Shown: in pieces, positions 17,601 through 27,022 of the stretch
Numbering within the stretch: the stretch's first letter is position 1
Layout: every line of letters starts with the position of its first letter
From: Microtetraspora niveoalba
GTDB lineage: Bacteria; Actinomycetota; Actinomycetes; Streptosporangiales; Streptosporangiaceae
Reading direction: 5' to 3'
DNA length: 64,000 nucleotides
Assembly: GCF_001570405.1 (NCBI RefSeq)
Contig: NZ_BBYM01000034.1
Location: 39,159-103,158 of the forward strand
Notes under the pieces: model-generated
What the model saw: only the letters and a program-made list of their open reading frames with translations
What the model was told of the DNA's origin: nothing
Database searches by the model: none
Position numbers and translations under genes: made by a program

Positions 17601-18626
17601 TCAGCGGTAACGGGCCACACCCGAACCGGGCACGACCTCGCCGAGCACCCAGGCGGGCACGCCCCGGCCGGTGAGCAGAGCGAGCGCCCGGTCGGCCTGG
17701 TCCGCCGGCACGACCGCGCACATCCCCACGCCGAGGTTGAACGTCCGGTCCATCTCCTGCTGCGGGACGCCGCCGCGCCCGGCGAGCACCTCGAAGATCG
17801 CGGGCGGGGTCCAGGAGCCCCGGTCCAGCAGGGCGTCCACCGTGCCGGGCAGGGACCGGGCCAGGTTGGCCTCGAGGCCGCCGCCGGTGATGTGCGCGAA
17901 GGCGTGCACCTCCACCTCGCGGATCAGCGCGAGGCAGTCCAGCGAATAGATGCGGGTGGGTTCGAGCAGCTCCTCGCCCAGCGTCCGCGACAACTCGGGA
18001 AGCTCGCGCTCAAGGTCCAGCCCGGCGGTCTTGATCACATGTCTGACCAGGGAGTATCCGTTGGAGTGGACCCCGCTGGAGGCCAGGGCGAGCACCACGT
18101 CGCCGGCCCGTACGCGGTCCGGTCCGAGCAGCTCGTCCGCCTCGACGACCCCCGTGCCGGCGCCAGCCAGGTCGTACTCGTCGGGGCCCATGGCGCCGGG
18201 GTGCTCCGCCGTCTCGCCGCCGACGAGCGCGCAGCCCGCGAGCCGGCACCCCTCCGCGACGCCGCCCACGATGTCGGCGATGCGCTCGGGCACCACCTTG
18301 CCGCACGCGATGTAGTCGGTCATGAAGAGCGGCTCCGCGCCGCACACCACGAGGTCGTCGACGACCATGCCGACGAGGTCGATGCCGATCGTGTCGTGCT
18401 TGCCGAGCCGCTGCGCCAGCATGACCTTGGTGCCGACGCCGTCGGTCGAGGTCGCCAGCAGCGGACGGCGGTAGCGCAGGAAGGCCGAGGCGTCGAACAG
18501 CCCGGCGAACCCGCTGGCGTCGTCCACCACCTCCGGGCGCCGGGACCGCGCCACCCGGGACTTCATCAGCTCGACGGCCCGGTCACCGGCCTCGATGTCC
18601 ACACCGGCGGCGGCGTAGCTGGTCAT
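17601..18626 (-). CDS. purM: phosphoribosylformylglycinamidine cyclo-ligase (AIR synthetase)
   Basis: 341 residues. It closes FGAM to AIR with ATP, the fifth step of purine synthesis. Recognised by SYAAAGVDIEAGDRAVELMK at the N-terminus, TDGVGTKVMLAQ, GIDLVGMVVDDLVVCGAEPL, ALVGGETAEHPG, LASSGVHSNGYSLVR, and FAHITGGGLEANLARSLP. The ATG at 18626 has an AGGGGAG ribosome binding site. It follows purF by 43 bp on the same strand, forming a purF-purM operon. Confidence 0.97.
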   Translation of the reverse strand: MTSYAAAGVDIEAGDRAVELMKSRVARSRRPEVVDDASGFAGLFDASAFLRYRRPLLATSTDGVGTKVMLAQRLGKHDTIGIDLVGMVVDDLVVCGAEPLFMTDYIACGKVVPERIADIVGGVAEGCRLAGCALVGGETAEHPGAMGPDEYDLAGAGTGVVEADELLGPDRVRAGDVVLALASSGVHSNGYSLVRHVIKTAGLDLERELPELSRTLGEELLEPTRIYSLDCLALIREVEVHAFAHITGGGLEANLARSLPGTVDALLDRGSWTPPAIFEVLAGRGGVPQQEMDRTFNLGVGMCAVVPADQADRALALLTGRGVPAWVLGEVVPGSGVARYR

Positions 18627-18669
18627 GTGCTCCCCTTCGTCGGTCGTGCCCGGTCGCCCGTGCGACCCG

Positions 18670-20106
18670 TCACAGTTGCCCTTCCAGGACGTACTTGCCG
18701 ACCCTGTCCTGGTCGATCGCGATGGGGTACTCGCCGGTGAAGCAGGCGCGGCAGAGCCGGTCGGCGGGGATCGTCGTCGCCTGGGTCAGCCCCTCAAGGG
18801 AGATGTAACCGAGGGAGTCGGCGCCCAGCGAGGCGCGGATCTCGTTCACGGACAGCGACCCGGCGATCAGCTCCGCCCGGGTGGCGAAGTCGATGCCGTA
18901 GAAGCACGGCCACGCGACCGGCGGCGAGGAGATCCGTACGTGGACCTCCGTGGCACCGGCCTCGCGCAGCATCTTGACGATGGCCCGCTGGGTGTTGCCG
19001 CGCACGATCGAGTCGTCCACCACGATCAGCCGCTTGCCCTGGATGACCTCGCGCAGCGGGTTCAGCTTGAGGCGGATGCCGAGCTGGCGGATGGTCTGCG
19101 ACGGCTGGATGAACGTCCGGCCGACGTAGGAGTTCTTCACCAGGCCCTGGCCGTACGGGATGCCGCTCTGCTCGGCGTAGCCGATGGCGGCGGGAGTCCC
19201 GGACTCGGGCGTCGGGATGACGAGGTCGGCGTCGACCGGGTGCTCCCTGGCGAGCTGGCGGCCCACCTCGACCCGGGTCGCCTGCACGCCGCGACCGGCG
19301 ATCGTCGTGTCGGGCCGGGCGAGGTAGACGTACTCGAACAGGCAGCCCTTGGGCTGGGCCGCCGCGAACCGGCGGGACCGGACCCCGCGCTCGTCGATCG
19401 TCAGCAGCTCGCCGGGCTCGATCTCACGGATGAAGGAGGCGCCGACGATGTCGAGCGCCGCGGTCTCGGAGGCGACCACCCAGCCGCGTTCGAGCCGGCC
19501 GAGCACGAGCGGCCTGATGCCCTGCGGGTCCCGGGCGGCGAACAGGGTCGTCTCGTTCATCCAGACCAGGGAGTACGCGCCCTTGACCTGGGGAAGCAGC
19601 TCGGACGCCGCCTCCTCGATGGACTGCGAGCGGTCCTGCGCCAGCAGCGCCGTCAGTACCTCGGTGTCCGTCGTCGCGCGGATGGCGTCCGACGGGAGGC
19701 GCAGCGCGAGCTCGCCGGTGTTGATGAGGTTGCCGTTGTGGGCGAGCGCGAGGCCGCCGTGTTCGGTGGAGCTGAGCGTGGGCTGCGCGTTCTCCCAGAC
19801 GCTCGAACCGGTGGTCGAGTAGCGGCAGTGCCCGATCGCGACGTGTCCGCGGAGCGTCCCGAGGATGGACTCGTCGAAGACCTGGGACACCAGCCCCATG
19901 TCCTTGTAGACCAGGATGCGGCTGCCCTCGCTGACCGCGATGCCCGCGGACTCCTGCCCGCGGTGCTGCAGCGCGTACAGCCCGTAATAGGTGAGTTTGG
20001 AGACATCTTCCCCCGGAGCCCACACCCCGAAGACGCCGCAGGCGTCCTTGGGGGCGCGATCGAGGGAATCGAGGTCATGGCTCAGTCGGCCGTCGCCTTT
20101 CAGCAC
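18670..20106 (-). CDS. purF: amidophosphoribosyltransferase
   Basis: 478 residues from GTG at 20106. It transfers glutamine amide nitrogen to PRPP, the committed purine step. A propeptide of about 22 residues precedes the nucleophilic cysteine in KDACGVFGVWAPGED, as in Bacillus-type PurF. The PRPP loop is VVDDSIVRGNT. Cysteines in VAWPCFYG and LCRACFTGEY fit the structural [4Fe-4S] ligands of this type. The open frame continues to 20280, but the residues before 20106 are unlike PurF and would overlap the divergent gene at 20271. No clear ribosome binding site marks the start. Confidence 0.95.
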   Translation of the reverse strand: MLKGDGRLSHDLDSLDRAPKDACGVFGVWAPGEDVSKLTYYGLYALQHRGQESAGIAVSEGSRILVYKDMGLVSQVFDESILGTLRGHVAIGHCRYSTTGSSVWENAQPTLSSTEHGGLALAHNGNLINTGELALRLPSDAIRATTDTEVLTALLAQDRSQSIEEAASELLPQVKGAYSLVWMNETTLFAARDPQGIRPLVLGRLERGWVVASETAALDIVGASFIREIEPGELLTIDERGVRSRRFAAAQPKGCLFEYVYLARPDTTIAGRGVQATRVEVGRQLAREHPVDADLVIPTPESGTPAAIGYAEQSGIPYGQGLVKNSYVGRTFIQPSQTIRQLGIRLKLNPLREVIQGKRLIVVDDSIVRGNTQRAIVKMLREAGATEVHVRISSPPVAWPCFYGIDFATRAELIAGSLSVNEIRASLGADSLGYISLEGLTQATTIPADRLCRACFTGEYPIAIDQDRVGKYVLEGQL

Positions 20107-20270
20107 ATGCTTGAGTCTATTTCGGCCTTCTCCCTGCTCGCGCACGCGGGTACGGAAAGTCTCGAGGAAACGATCGACTCGGCTTTGCCGTGTCTTCCGG
20201 GGTCCGTCCGCGCCCTCCGGAGAGCCTTGGGTCTCCGGCATGCCCAACTCTGGTCCGGGAGAGAGCGACC

Positions 20271-22577
20271 GTGACGACACCTGACAAGCACGCGTGGGAG
20301 CCCCCGCGTGACCAGCGGCCCGACAACGAGACCCGTCCGGACGAGCAGCGACTGGTCCTTCCCGTGAACTCCTGGGACGAGCCCGATCTCGAAGGCTCCT
20401 GGTGGGAGCCCTCCGGATATCGGGAACCGGACCAGGCCCGGCCCGGGGAAACCCGCTCGTCAGCTTTCGGCGAAATCGGCGGCGATCCGGCGGGTACGGA
20501 CCACCGGCCGGCGGCCGACCCGCACCTGGGAGACGGCGGAGACACGAGTGACCCCGGTGTCCGCGACGGACGTGGGCGTGAACGCGGGGGAGCGGAGACG
20601 GGCGAGCCGGATTTCAGCGAGTGGACCGACTGCGGGTTCTCCGACGATCTCGCCGCCACCGATCCGGGCTACCGGTCCTGGGCCGAGCCCGAGACCACCT
20701 GGGAGAGTCTCAAGGCGTGGGCGGCCCAGGACCCGCTGGCGAGCCGGACTCCCTATGCGTCCGGGCCCGCCCAGCGCCCAGAAGGCCCCGGTCGTGACTC
20801 GGGCGGAGCGCCGGGACAGGGCGCCCCGGGCATGAACGCCGGGGGCGGCGCGGACGCGGCCGTCCCGCCCCAGGTTCCGCCCCCCCATGTGACACAGGCT
20901 TCGCCGCATCCTCAGTCCCCGGCGTCCCCGGGTACGGCGCAGGGGACGCCTCAGCCGCCACCGCAGTTCCCGGCGGCCCCGCAGACGTCGCCGCAGATCC
21001 CGTTCCAGGGCGGGCCGCCGGGTCGGCAAGGGGGAGCGCACGCCGACCCGCCACCCGCCTCCTCCTCGGGAGCCTGGAACGACCCGTACGCCGGACCCGC
21101 GACCGGGCCCCGATACGGGGACCCGCAGCCGGACCCGCGTACCGACTGGCAGTCGGCCTCCGGGACGGGCGCCTGGTCCGACGCCGCGGCGGACGCCCGC
21201 CCTGAACCACGCATCGACGGCGCGTCCGACGGCCGGATGGACATCCGGTCCGATCACTGGACGGAATCCCGGGGCGAGCAGTACGCGGAGGGCCGGGCCG
21301 ACGCGTACATGGAGAGGCGGTTCGACGCTCACGGGTTCCCGATCGGCGGGGCCGACGCTGCCGGTGATTCCGGGGCCGTGTACCCGCCTGACGTGGCGAC
21401 ACCTCCGGCCGGATGGACCCCGTCCGTCTCGCCGTACCCGCCTGGACCGGCGAGCGGGCCCGAAGGGGCCGCCGTGCCGCCGTCCACGTGGGCGGAGGGG
21501 GGCGTCTGCGGCCACTGCGGCATGCCGCAAGGGACGTCGGGACCGTCCGGCGCCGGGACGGGAGCCTTCGGAACGGCCGGTACGTCCGACGGCGGTACGG
21601 GGGCCTTCGGAACGGGTGGTTCCGCTGACTACGAAGGCGGGGCGGAGGATTTCGGTTCCGCAGGGGTGGCGACCGGGCCGATGACCCGGGTGGGCGGCCA
21701 CGACGGGCGAGGCACGACGGACCGGCCCGTGTGGAGCGCGGGGGCCTCCACAGGGGAGTCCACGTCCGGGGAACTCATGGCGGGAGGCGCCGCCGACCGG
21801 GGAACCGCGGGCGGTCAGGCCGCTCACGGGGGAGCCGCGGCCGGGCTGATCCCGTACGCGGGCGTGAGCCGCAGGGGCCCGGAGGGGGAGCATCCCGCCG
21901 ACGGGCACGTGCACGTGCTCAAGGCGGGCGGCCGGGGCGAGGCGCCCGCCTGGGGACGCGCCGACGACGACTACGTGCGCGTCATCGGCAAGGACGCCGG
22001 AACCGAGGGACCGGAGGAGCCGCAGGGCCGCCCCGGCGAGTACGGCGAACGCCTCCCCGAAACCCCGCGGCCTCCGGAGGAGCACTTCGGCGACCGCACA
22101 CCGCCCGGGGAGCCTCGGCCACCGGCGCGCGGCGGGGCCGGCGGCCGGCCTCCTTCGGACGACCAGCCCGTCTATCCGGGAGAGCCGGGCAGGCGCGACG
22201 ACGGACAGATCTACTACCAGCAGCCGCCGCGAAGGCGGGGCGAGGGTCTGGGCACGGCCGCGATGGTGCTCGGCATCGTCAGCATCGTCCTGTTGTTCTT
22301 CTGCGGGCTCGGCGCGCTCACCGCGATCGTGGGCGCCGTCCTCGGCGTGGTCGCGCTCGCGATGGGCGCGAGCAAGGGGCGCGCGGTCACCGGCATCGTG
22401 CTGAGTGTCCTGACGCTCGTCCTCGCCGCGGTCATCGGGGTCGCGTTCTACAACTGGTTCCAGGCCAAGAACATGGGCGAGTGCTTCGACGTCAGGACGC
22501 ATCCCACGCAGGCGTCCACCCAGCGCTGCATCGAGGACAAGCTGAGCGGCTCGGGCGTCACCGGCCGGTCCGGCTGA
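20271..22577 (+). CDS. large disordered protein with a C-terminal DUF4190 membrane domain
   Basis: 768 residues from GTG at 20271, with GGGAGAG just upstream. About 650 residues are low-complexity and rich in Gly, Pro, Asp and Ala, without obvious domains except a GVCGHCGMPQG knuckle-like stretch near residue 410. A proline-rich YYQQPPRRRGEG linker then leads to two hydrophobic segments separated by a short polar stretch (GTAAMVLGIVSIVLLFFC, GRAVTGIVLSVLTLVLAAVI), the DUF4190 pattern. A short extracellular tail has a cysteine pair (GECFDVRTH, TQRCIEDKL). The function is unknown. It is divergent from purF over 164 bp. Confidence 0.8.
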   Translation: MTTPDKHAWEPPRDQRPDNETRPDEQRLVLPVNSWDEPDLEGSWWEPSGYREPDQARPGETRSSAFGEIGGDPAGTDHRPAADPHLGDGGDTSDPGVRDGRGRERGGAETGEPDFSEWTDCGFSDDLAATDPGYRSWAEPETTWESLKAWAAQDPLASRTPYASGPAQRPEGPGRDSGGAPGQGAPGMNAGGGADAAVPPQVPPPHVTQASPHPQSPASPGTAQGTPQPPPQFPAAPQTSPQIPFQGGPPGRQGGAHADPPPASSSGAWNDPYAGPATGPRYGDPQPDPRTDWQSASGTGAWSDAAADARPEPRIDGASDGRMDIRSDHWTESRGEQYAEGRADAYMERRFDAHGFPIGGADAAGDSGAVYPPDVATPPAGWTPSVSPYPPGPASGPEGAAVPPSTWAEGGVCGHCGMPQGTSGPSGAGTGAFGTAGTSDGGTGAFGTGGSADYEGGAEDFGSAGVATGPMTRVGGHDGRGTTDRPVWSAGASTGESTSGELMAGGAADRGTAGGQAAHGGAAAGLIPYAGVSRRGPEGEHPADGHVHVLKAGGRGEAPAWGRADDDYVRVIGKDAGTEGPEEPQGRPGEYGERLPETPRPPEEHFGDRTPPGEPRPPARGGAGGRPPSDDQPVYPGEPGRRDDGQIYYQQPPRRRGEGLGTAAMVLGIVSIVLLFFCGLGALTAIVGAVLGVVALAMGASKGRAVTGIVLSVLTLVLAAVIGVAFYNWFQAKNMGECFDVRTHPTQASTQRCIEDKLSGSGVTGRSG

Positions 22578-22632
22578 CCCGGAACCCCGCGGCCCCGGCG
22601 CCGACGAGGGCGATGGTCGTCCGGGTGCCGGG

Positions 22633-23073
22633 TCAGCGGACCGGGAGGTAGGGCGACAGGTCGGCGCGTGACCCGCTGGCGGCGACCCGGCCCGCCGCCA
22701 GTGCGGCCTCCCAGGAGAGCCGCCCGGCCGCCAGTTCCAGCCAGGTGCGCGGGTCCGTCTCGATGACGTTCGGAGGGGTGCCGCGCGTGTGGCGCGGCCC
22801 CTCCACGCACTGCACCGCCGCGTATGGGGGCACCCGCACTTCCACCGTCCGGCCGGGCGCGCGTGCGGCCAGCTCGTCGAGCAGGTGCCGTACGGCGAAG
22901 CGAGCCGCGTCCCGGAGGGGGTCACGGCCGTCGTCGTACGCGCGGAGCACCGCCGCGACGCAGGCGGCCGGCACCGCCGCGTCGGGCCCGGTGAACGACG
23001 TTTCCCCGAGGGCGGAGAGCTGGGCGTCGAGGGCGGTACGGACCTTCGCCGGGTCGAGTCTGCGTGGCGGCAT
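22633..23073 (-). CDS. sterol-carrier-like family protein
   Basis: 146 residues. The C-terminal half (VEVRVPPYAAVQCVEGPRHT, then RGTPPNVIETDPRTWLELAA, GRLSWEAAL, GSRADLSPYLPV) is a strongly conserved actinobacterial block annotated as a sterol-carrier family; an orthologue also sits near purF in Streptomyces. The fold suggests binding of a hydrophobic ligand in the cytosol. No signal peptide or membrane segment is seen. It is convergent with the DUF4190 gene, 55 bp apart. Confidence 0.85.
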   Translation of the reverse strand: MPPRRLDPAKVRTALDAQLSALGETSFTGPDAAVPAACVAAVLRAYDDGRDPLRDAARFAVRHLLDELAARAPGRTVEVRVPPYAAVQCVEGPRHTRGTPPNVIETDPRTWLELAAGRLSWEAALAAGRVAASGSRADLSPYLPVR

Positions 23074-23338
23074 CCGCCCATTCTCCCCCGCGCCCGCCGC
23101 CGTTCCTCTCCCGCTCGTCTCCCGCGAGCGCCGCCTCGTACCCGCGTGGACCCGGGATCACGGTCGGCCGCGCGTCACGGGCAGTCCTCCGCCCTGTGCC
23201 GGGTCGGCTTCCGCGGGAGTGGGCAGGGTTCATCGGCTGGGCGGCCGGGATTCACCTGCGGTTCGAGCGCCGGCCGTACCGTCCGACGGAGAGCCGTCCC
23301 GAGTGCTCGCTCACCGCTAGAACCCCCATGGAGGAGCT

Positions 23339-25420
23339 GTGGCGAATCCGTCGCCGCGCCGGGTCCTTCCGTTGCTCGAAACCCCGCACAAGGGTGGCCG
23401 CAGCGCGATGACCTGTCGTTTCCGTTGTGGAAATGCCTGCGACCACGACATGCCGAACACGACCGGCAACGACTATTTCGGTGATCTCGCCGCCGCGGCC
23501 GTGTCGCGGCGCGGTGCTTTGCGTGCGGGGGCGATCGGCGCCCTGGTCGTCACGGCGGGTGCGGCCGGCGTGGCGGGAGCCGTACCGGCGGCCGCCGAGC
23601 CCGGCGCCTCCGCGCTGTCCGGCGGGAAGCACGGGAAGCCGGGCGGGGCGGGACTCGCGTTCGCCCCGGTCGCGCCGAACACGCAGGACGCCCTCGTCGT
23701 GGCCGACGGTTACGAGTCCGCCGTGGTGGTGCGGTGGGGGGATCCGGTCACCCCGGACGCTCCCGCGTTCGACTTCGAGAACCAGACGGCCGAGGCGCAG
23801 GCCCGGCAGTTCGGCTACAACTGCGACTATGTGACGTTCTTCCCGTTGGGGCCGAACCGAGGTCTGCTGTGGGTGAACCACGAGTACACCAACGAGGCGT
23901 TGATGTTCCGCGGGTACACCGACGGCGGCGCCGCTTCCGCCGAGCAGATCAAGATCGCTCTGGCGGCGCACGGCGGCTCGGTCGTCGAGATCCGCAAGAA
24001 CGGCGCCTCGGGACGGTGGGAGCTGGTCACCCAGGGCCGGCGCCGCTACAACCGGCGCGTCACCGCCCAGACGAAGTTCGCGATCAGCGGCCCGGCGGCA
24101 GGCGGCGCCCTGCTGAAGACCGCCGCCGACCCGTCCGGTCGCACCGTGTACGGCATGCTGAACAACTGCTCGGGCGGGACGACGCCGTGGGGCACCGTCC
24201 TCACCTGCGAGGAGAACTGGAACCAGTACTTCGTCGGCGGGAACGGCGTGCCGGAGGCGCAGAAGCCGTACCTCGCGCGCTACGGCGTGAGCACGACGGC
24301 GGCGATCCCCTCCGGCAGCCGCAGGTTCGACCGGGTCGAGGAGCGCTTCGACCTGGCGAAGCACCCGCAGGAGATCAACCGGTTCGGCTGGGTGGTGGAG
24401 ATCGACCCGTTCGACCCGTCCTCGACCCCGGTGAAGCGGACGGCGCTGGGGCGCTTCGCGCACGAGGCCGCGACCACGACGCTGGCGAAGGACGGTCGGC
24501 TGGTGGTCTACATGGGCGACGACGGCCGGTTCGAGTACCTCTACAAGTTCGTCTCCTCCAAGCGGTACATCCACGGATTCGACCGGCACAACCGGACGCT
24601 GCTCGACGAGGGGACGCTCTACGTCGCGAAGTTCACCGGTGACAGCCCGGCGGCCGAGATCGACGGCTCGGGGAAGCTGCCGTCCGACGGCGCGTTCGAC
24701 GGCTCCGGCACCTGGATCCCGCTCGTGACCGGCACGCGCTCGCACGTTCCGGGCATGACGGCCGAGGAGGTGCTCGTCTACACGCGGGCCGCGGCGGACA
24801 AGGCCGGGGCGACCAAGATGGACCGTCCGGAGGACGTGGAGCGCAGCCCGGTGAGCGGGGCCGTCTACGTCGTGCTGACCAACAACAGCAACCGCGCTGC
24901 GGCCAACGTGGACGAGGCCAACCCGCGGATCGGCAACAAGCACGGGCACATCGTCGAGATCCTCGAGTCGGGGAACGACGCGGGCCGCACCACGTTCGCC
25001 TGGTCGATCCCGCTGGTCTGCGGCGACCCGAACGACCCGTCCACGTACTTCGCGGGCTTCGACAAGACGAAGGTCTCGCCGATCTCGTGCCCGGACAACA
25101 TCACCTTCGACGCGGAGGGCAACCTCTGGATCTCGACGGACGGGAACGCGCTGGCCGCCAACGACGGCCTGTTCGCGATGCCGCTGCGCGGTCCCGAGCG
25201 CGGCCACGTCCGCCAGTTCCTCACGGTGCCCCGCGGCGCGGAGACGTGCGGTCCGCTGATCAGCCCCGACCAGCGCAGCGTGTTCGTCGCCGTGCAACAT
25301 CCGGGGGAGATCGACGGCGCGACCCCGGACAACCCGGCCAGCCGGTGGCCCGACGGCGCCCAGCCCCGCCCGTCGGTGGTGGTGAGCTGGCACCGGCAGG
25401 GCAGGAAGATCGGCTCCTGA
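23339..25420 (+). CDS. PhoX-family alkaline phosphatase, Tat-exported
   Basis: 693 residues from GTG with GGAGGAGCT at the right distance. A twin-arginine signal (SRRGALRAGAIGALVVTAGA) starts near residue 57, later than usual, as is typical for PhoX proteins. The mature part has the DUF839/PhoX landmarks WVNHEYTNE, SGGTTPWGTVLTCEENW, GWVVEIDPFDP, GRFAHEAATT, YMGDDGRFEYLYKFVS, MDRPEDVE and PDNITFDAEGNLWISTDG. PhoX enzymes are calcium- and iron-dependent phosphomonoesterases that release phosphate outside the cell. No PHO box was identified upstream. Confidence 0.92.
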   Translation: MANPSPRRVLPLLETPHKGGRSAMTCRFRCGNACDHDMPNTTGNDYFGDLAAAAVSRRGALRAGAIGALVVTAGAAGVAGAVPAAAEPGASALSGGKHGKPGGAGLAFAPVAPNTQDALVVADGYESAVVVRWGDPVTPDAPAFDFENQTAEAQARQFGYNCDYVTFFPLGPNRGLLWVNHEYTNEALMFRGYTDGGAASAEQIKIALAAHGGSVVEIRKNGASGRWELVTQGRRRYNRRVTAQTKFAISGPAAGGALLKTAADPSGRTVYGMLNNCSGGTTPWGTVLTCEENWNQYFVGGNGVPEAQKPYLARYGVSTTAAIPSGSRRFDRVEERFDLAKHPQEINRFGWVVEIDPFDPSSTPVKRTALGRFAHEAATTTLAKDGRLVVYMGDDGRFEYLYKFVSSKRYIHGFDRHNRTLLDEGTLYVAKFTGDSPAAEIDGSGKLPSDGAFDGSGTWIPLVTGTRSHVPGMTAEEVLVYTRAAADKAGATKMDRPEDVERSPVSGAVYVVLTNNSNRAAANVDEANPRIGNKHGHIVEILESGNDAGRTTFAWSIPLVCGDPNDPSTYFAGFDKTKVSPISCPDNITFDAEGNLWISTDGNALAANDGLFAMPLRGPERGHVRQFLTVPRGAETCGPLISPDQRSVFVAVQHPGEIDGATPDNPASRWPDGAQPRPSVVVSWHRQGRKIGS

Positions 25421-25429
25421 CGGAGGTTT

Positions 25430-25467
25430 CCCGTACGGCCGGCGCGGCGCGGCGCCGGCCGTACGGG
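25430..25467. terminator. bidirectional terminator hairpin between phoX-like and exporter genes
   Basis: A 16-bp perfect stem (25430-25445 with 25452-25467; arm cccgtacggccggcgc) encloses a 6-base loop. It lies in the 91-bp gap between convergent genes, preceded by ttt and followed by ttc, so it could serve both strands. Confidence 0.75.
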
Positions 25468-25511
25468 TTCCCGCCGGCCGTGCGACCGGTACGCCGCGGC
25501 GTGCCGGAAGA

Positions 25512-26942
25512 TCAGGCGACGGGCTCGGCGACGGGCTCGGCGACGGGAGCCTCGACCGGCGCGGGCGCCGCGCGGCGGCGGGCCCGGAGCGCGTACAGGC
25601 TTACCGGGACCCCGGCCAGGACGATCGCCGCGGCGACGAGCAGCGTGAACCGGTACGACTCGAGGAACGTGTGCATGGGCGGACCGCTCAGCGCGCTCTG
25701 CCGGTTGCTCATGATCGCTCCGAGGATCGTGATGCCGAGCAGCCCGAACACCTCGCGGGAGACGTTCAGGACTCCGGACGCGACGCCGATCCGGTCGGCG
25801 GGCATGACACCGAGGATGACGTTGGTCAGCGGCACGAGCAGCCCGGCGCCCGCGCCGTACAGGAGGAACCAGGGCAGCAGGTCGAGATAGCGGCTTCCCT
25901 CGCCCGCGGCGGACAGTCCGGCGATGGCGACGGCCATCAGGCCGAGCCCGGCGGCGACGGTGGGGGCGTTGCCGAACCTGCCGGCGATCCGGGGGGAGAT
26001 GATGGCGACGGCCGCCGTGAGCAGGGCCATCGGCACGAAGCCCGCGCCCGCCTCCGTGGGGCTGAATCCGAGGGCGTTCTGCAGGTAGATGGCGGTGAAG
26101 AAGTAGATGCCGAACACGCCGAACGACCACAGGCCCTGTGACAGCAGCCCGCCGCTGAACACCCGCTCGCGGAAGAGCGAGAGGTCGATCATGGGCCGGG
26201 AGGCGCGCAGCTCGGTGACCGCGAAGGCGACCGCTCCGGCCGCCGCGACGCCGAACGCGACCAGGATCGGCGCCGAACCCCAGCCACGCGACTCGCCCTC
26301 GATGAGCGCGTAGGTCAGGGCGAACAGCGCGACCGCCGAGAACGTGAGGCCGGGCAGGTCGAGCCCGCCCGGGCGGCGTTCCGCCTTCGGCACCCGGATC
26401 GTCAGGAACCCGAGGACCGCGGTAACGGCGCCGATCGGCAGGTTGATCAGGAAGATCCAGCCCCAGTGGGCGTTCTCGCTGAGCAGCCCGCCGGTGAGCG
26501 GGCCGACGGCCAGCGCGAGGGCGCCCACGGCGCTCCAGACGCCCACGGCGGCGGCACGCTCGCGCGGGTCGGGAAAGATCGCCGAAAGCAGGGCGAGCGC
26601 GGTCGGGGTGAGCAGGGCCGCCCCCACCCCCTGGAGCGCGCGGGCCGCGATCAGCGCCTCCTGGCCGCCCGCCAGTCCGGCCGCCACCGAGGCCGCGGTG
26701 AAGACGGCGAGACCGGCGAAGAAGACAGCCCTGGCGCCGAAGACGTCGGCGAGCCGCCCGCCGACCAGGAGCAGCCCGGCGAACACCAGGATGTACGCGC
26801 TGACGATCCATTCCAGGCCCGAGATCGTCAGCCCGAGGTCCCGCTGGATGGTCGGGAGCGCCACGTTGACCACGTTGTTGTCCAGATAGCTCATGAACGT
26901 CGCGAGGGCGATCGCGACCAGAGCCCACCATTTCCGCTGCAT
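25512..26942 (-). CDS. MFS drug exporter, DHA2 family (14 TM, EmrB/QacA type)
   Basis: 476 residues from the ATG at 26942, preceded by AGGAAG; an ATG at 26981 lies inside the operator region and is unlikely. DHA2 motifs are seen: motif D1 at LDNNVVNVALPTIQRDLG, motif A at GGRLADVFGARAVFF, and motif C at WSAVGALALAVGPLTGGLL. Fourteen hydrophobic segments are expected. It probably expels hydrophobic compounds by proton antiport. It is divergent from the TetR gene over 80 bp containing palindromes, so repression by that TetR protein is likely. An Ala/Pro/Val-rich tail includes repeated EPVAEPVAEPVA. Confidence 0.93.
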   Translation of the reverse strand: MQRKWWALVAIALATFMSYLDNNVVNVALPTIQRDLGLTISGLEWIVSAYILVFAGLLLVGGRLADVFGARAVFFAGLAVFTAASVAAGLAGGQEALIAARALQGVGAALLTPTALALLSAIFPDPRERAAAVGVWSAVGALALAVGPLTGGLLSENAHWGWIFLINLPIGAVTAVLGFLTIRVPKAERRPGGLDLPGLTFSAVALFALTYALIEGESRGWGSAPILVAFGVAAAGAVAFAVTELRASRPMIDLSLFRERVFSGGLLSQGLWSFGVFGIYFFTAIYLQNALGFSPTEAGAGFVPMALLTAAVAIISPRIAGRFGNAPTVAAGLGLMAVAIAGLSAAGEGSRYLDLLPWFLLYGAGAGLLVPLTNVILGVMPADRIGVASGVLNVSREVFGLLGITILGAIMSNRQSALSGPPMHTFLESYRFTLLVAAAIVLAGVPVSLYALRARRRAAPAPVEAPVAEPVAEPVA

Positions 26943-26953
26943 GTCCACTCTTC

Positions 26954-27015
26954 CTATACGAGGTACTTGTACAACGTACATGTACGCTGCATAGGAGAAC
27001 TTGTACGTCGTATAG
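26954..27015. promoter_or_regulatory. operator region shared by the exporter and TetR genes
   Basis: Outer arms ctatacgaggtac (26954-26966) and gtacgtcgtatag (27003-27015) are inverted repeats matching at 12 of 13 positions. Between them lies the perfect 12-bp palindrome cgtacatgtacg (26975-26986). The 80-bp gap is AT-rich relative to the genome and must carry both promoters. This is the arrangement of a TetR repressor controlling itself and its exporter. Confidence 0.7.
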
Positions 27016-27022
27016 TTGTCAA

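Noticed and set aside
20107..20280. Upstream extension of purF to an ATG at 20280
   Set aside because: The extra residues do not resemble PurF propeptides and would overlap the divergent gene start at 20271.
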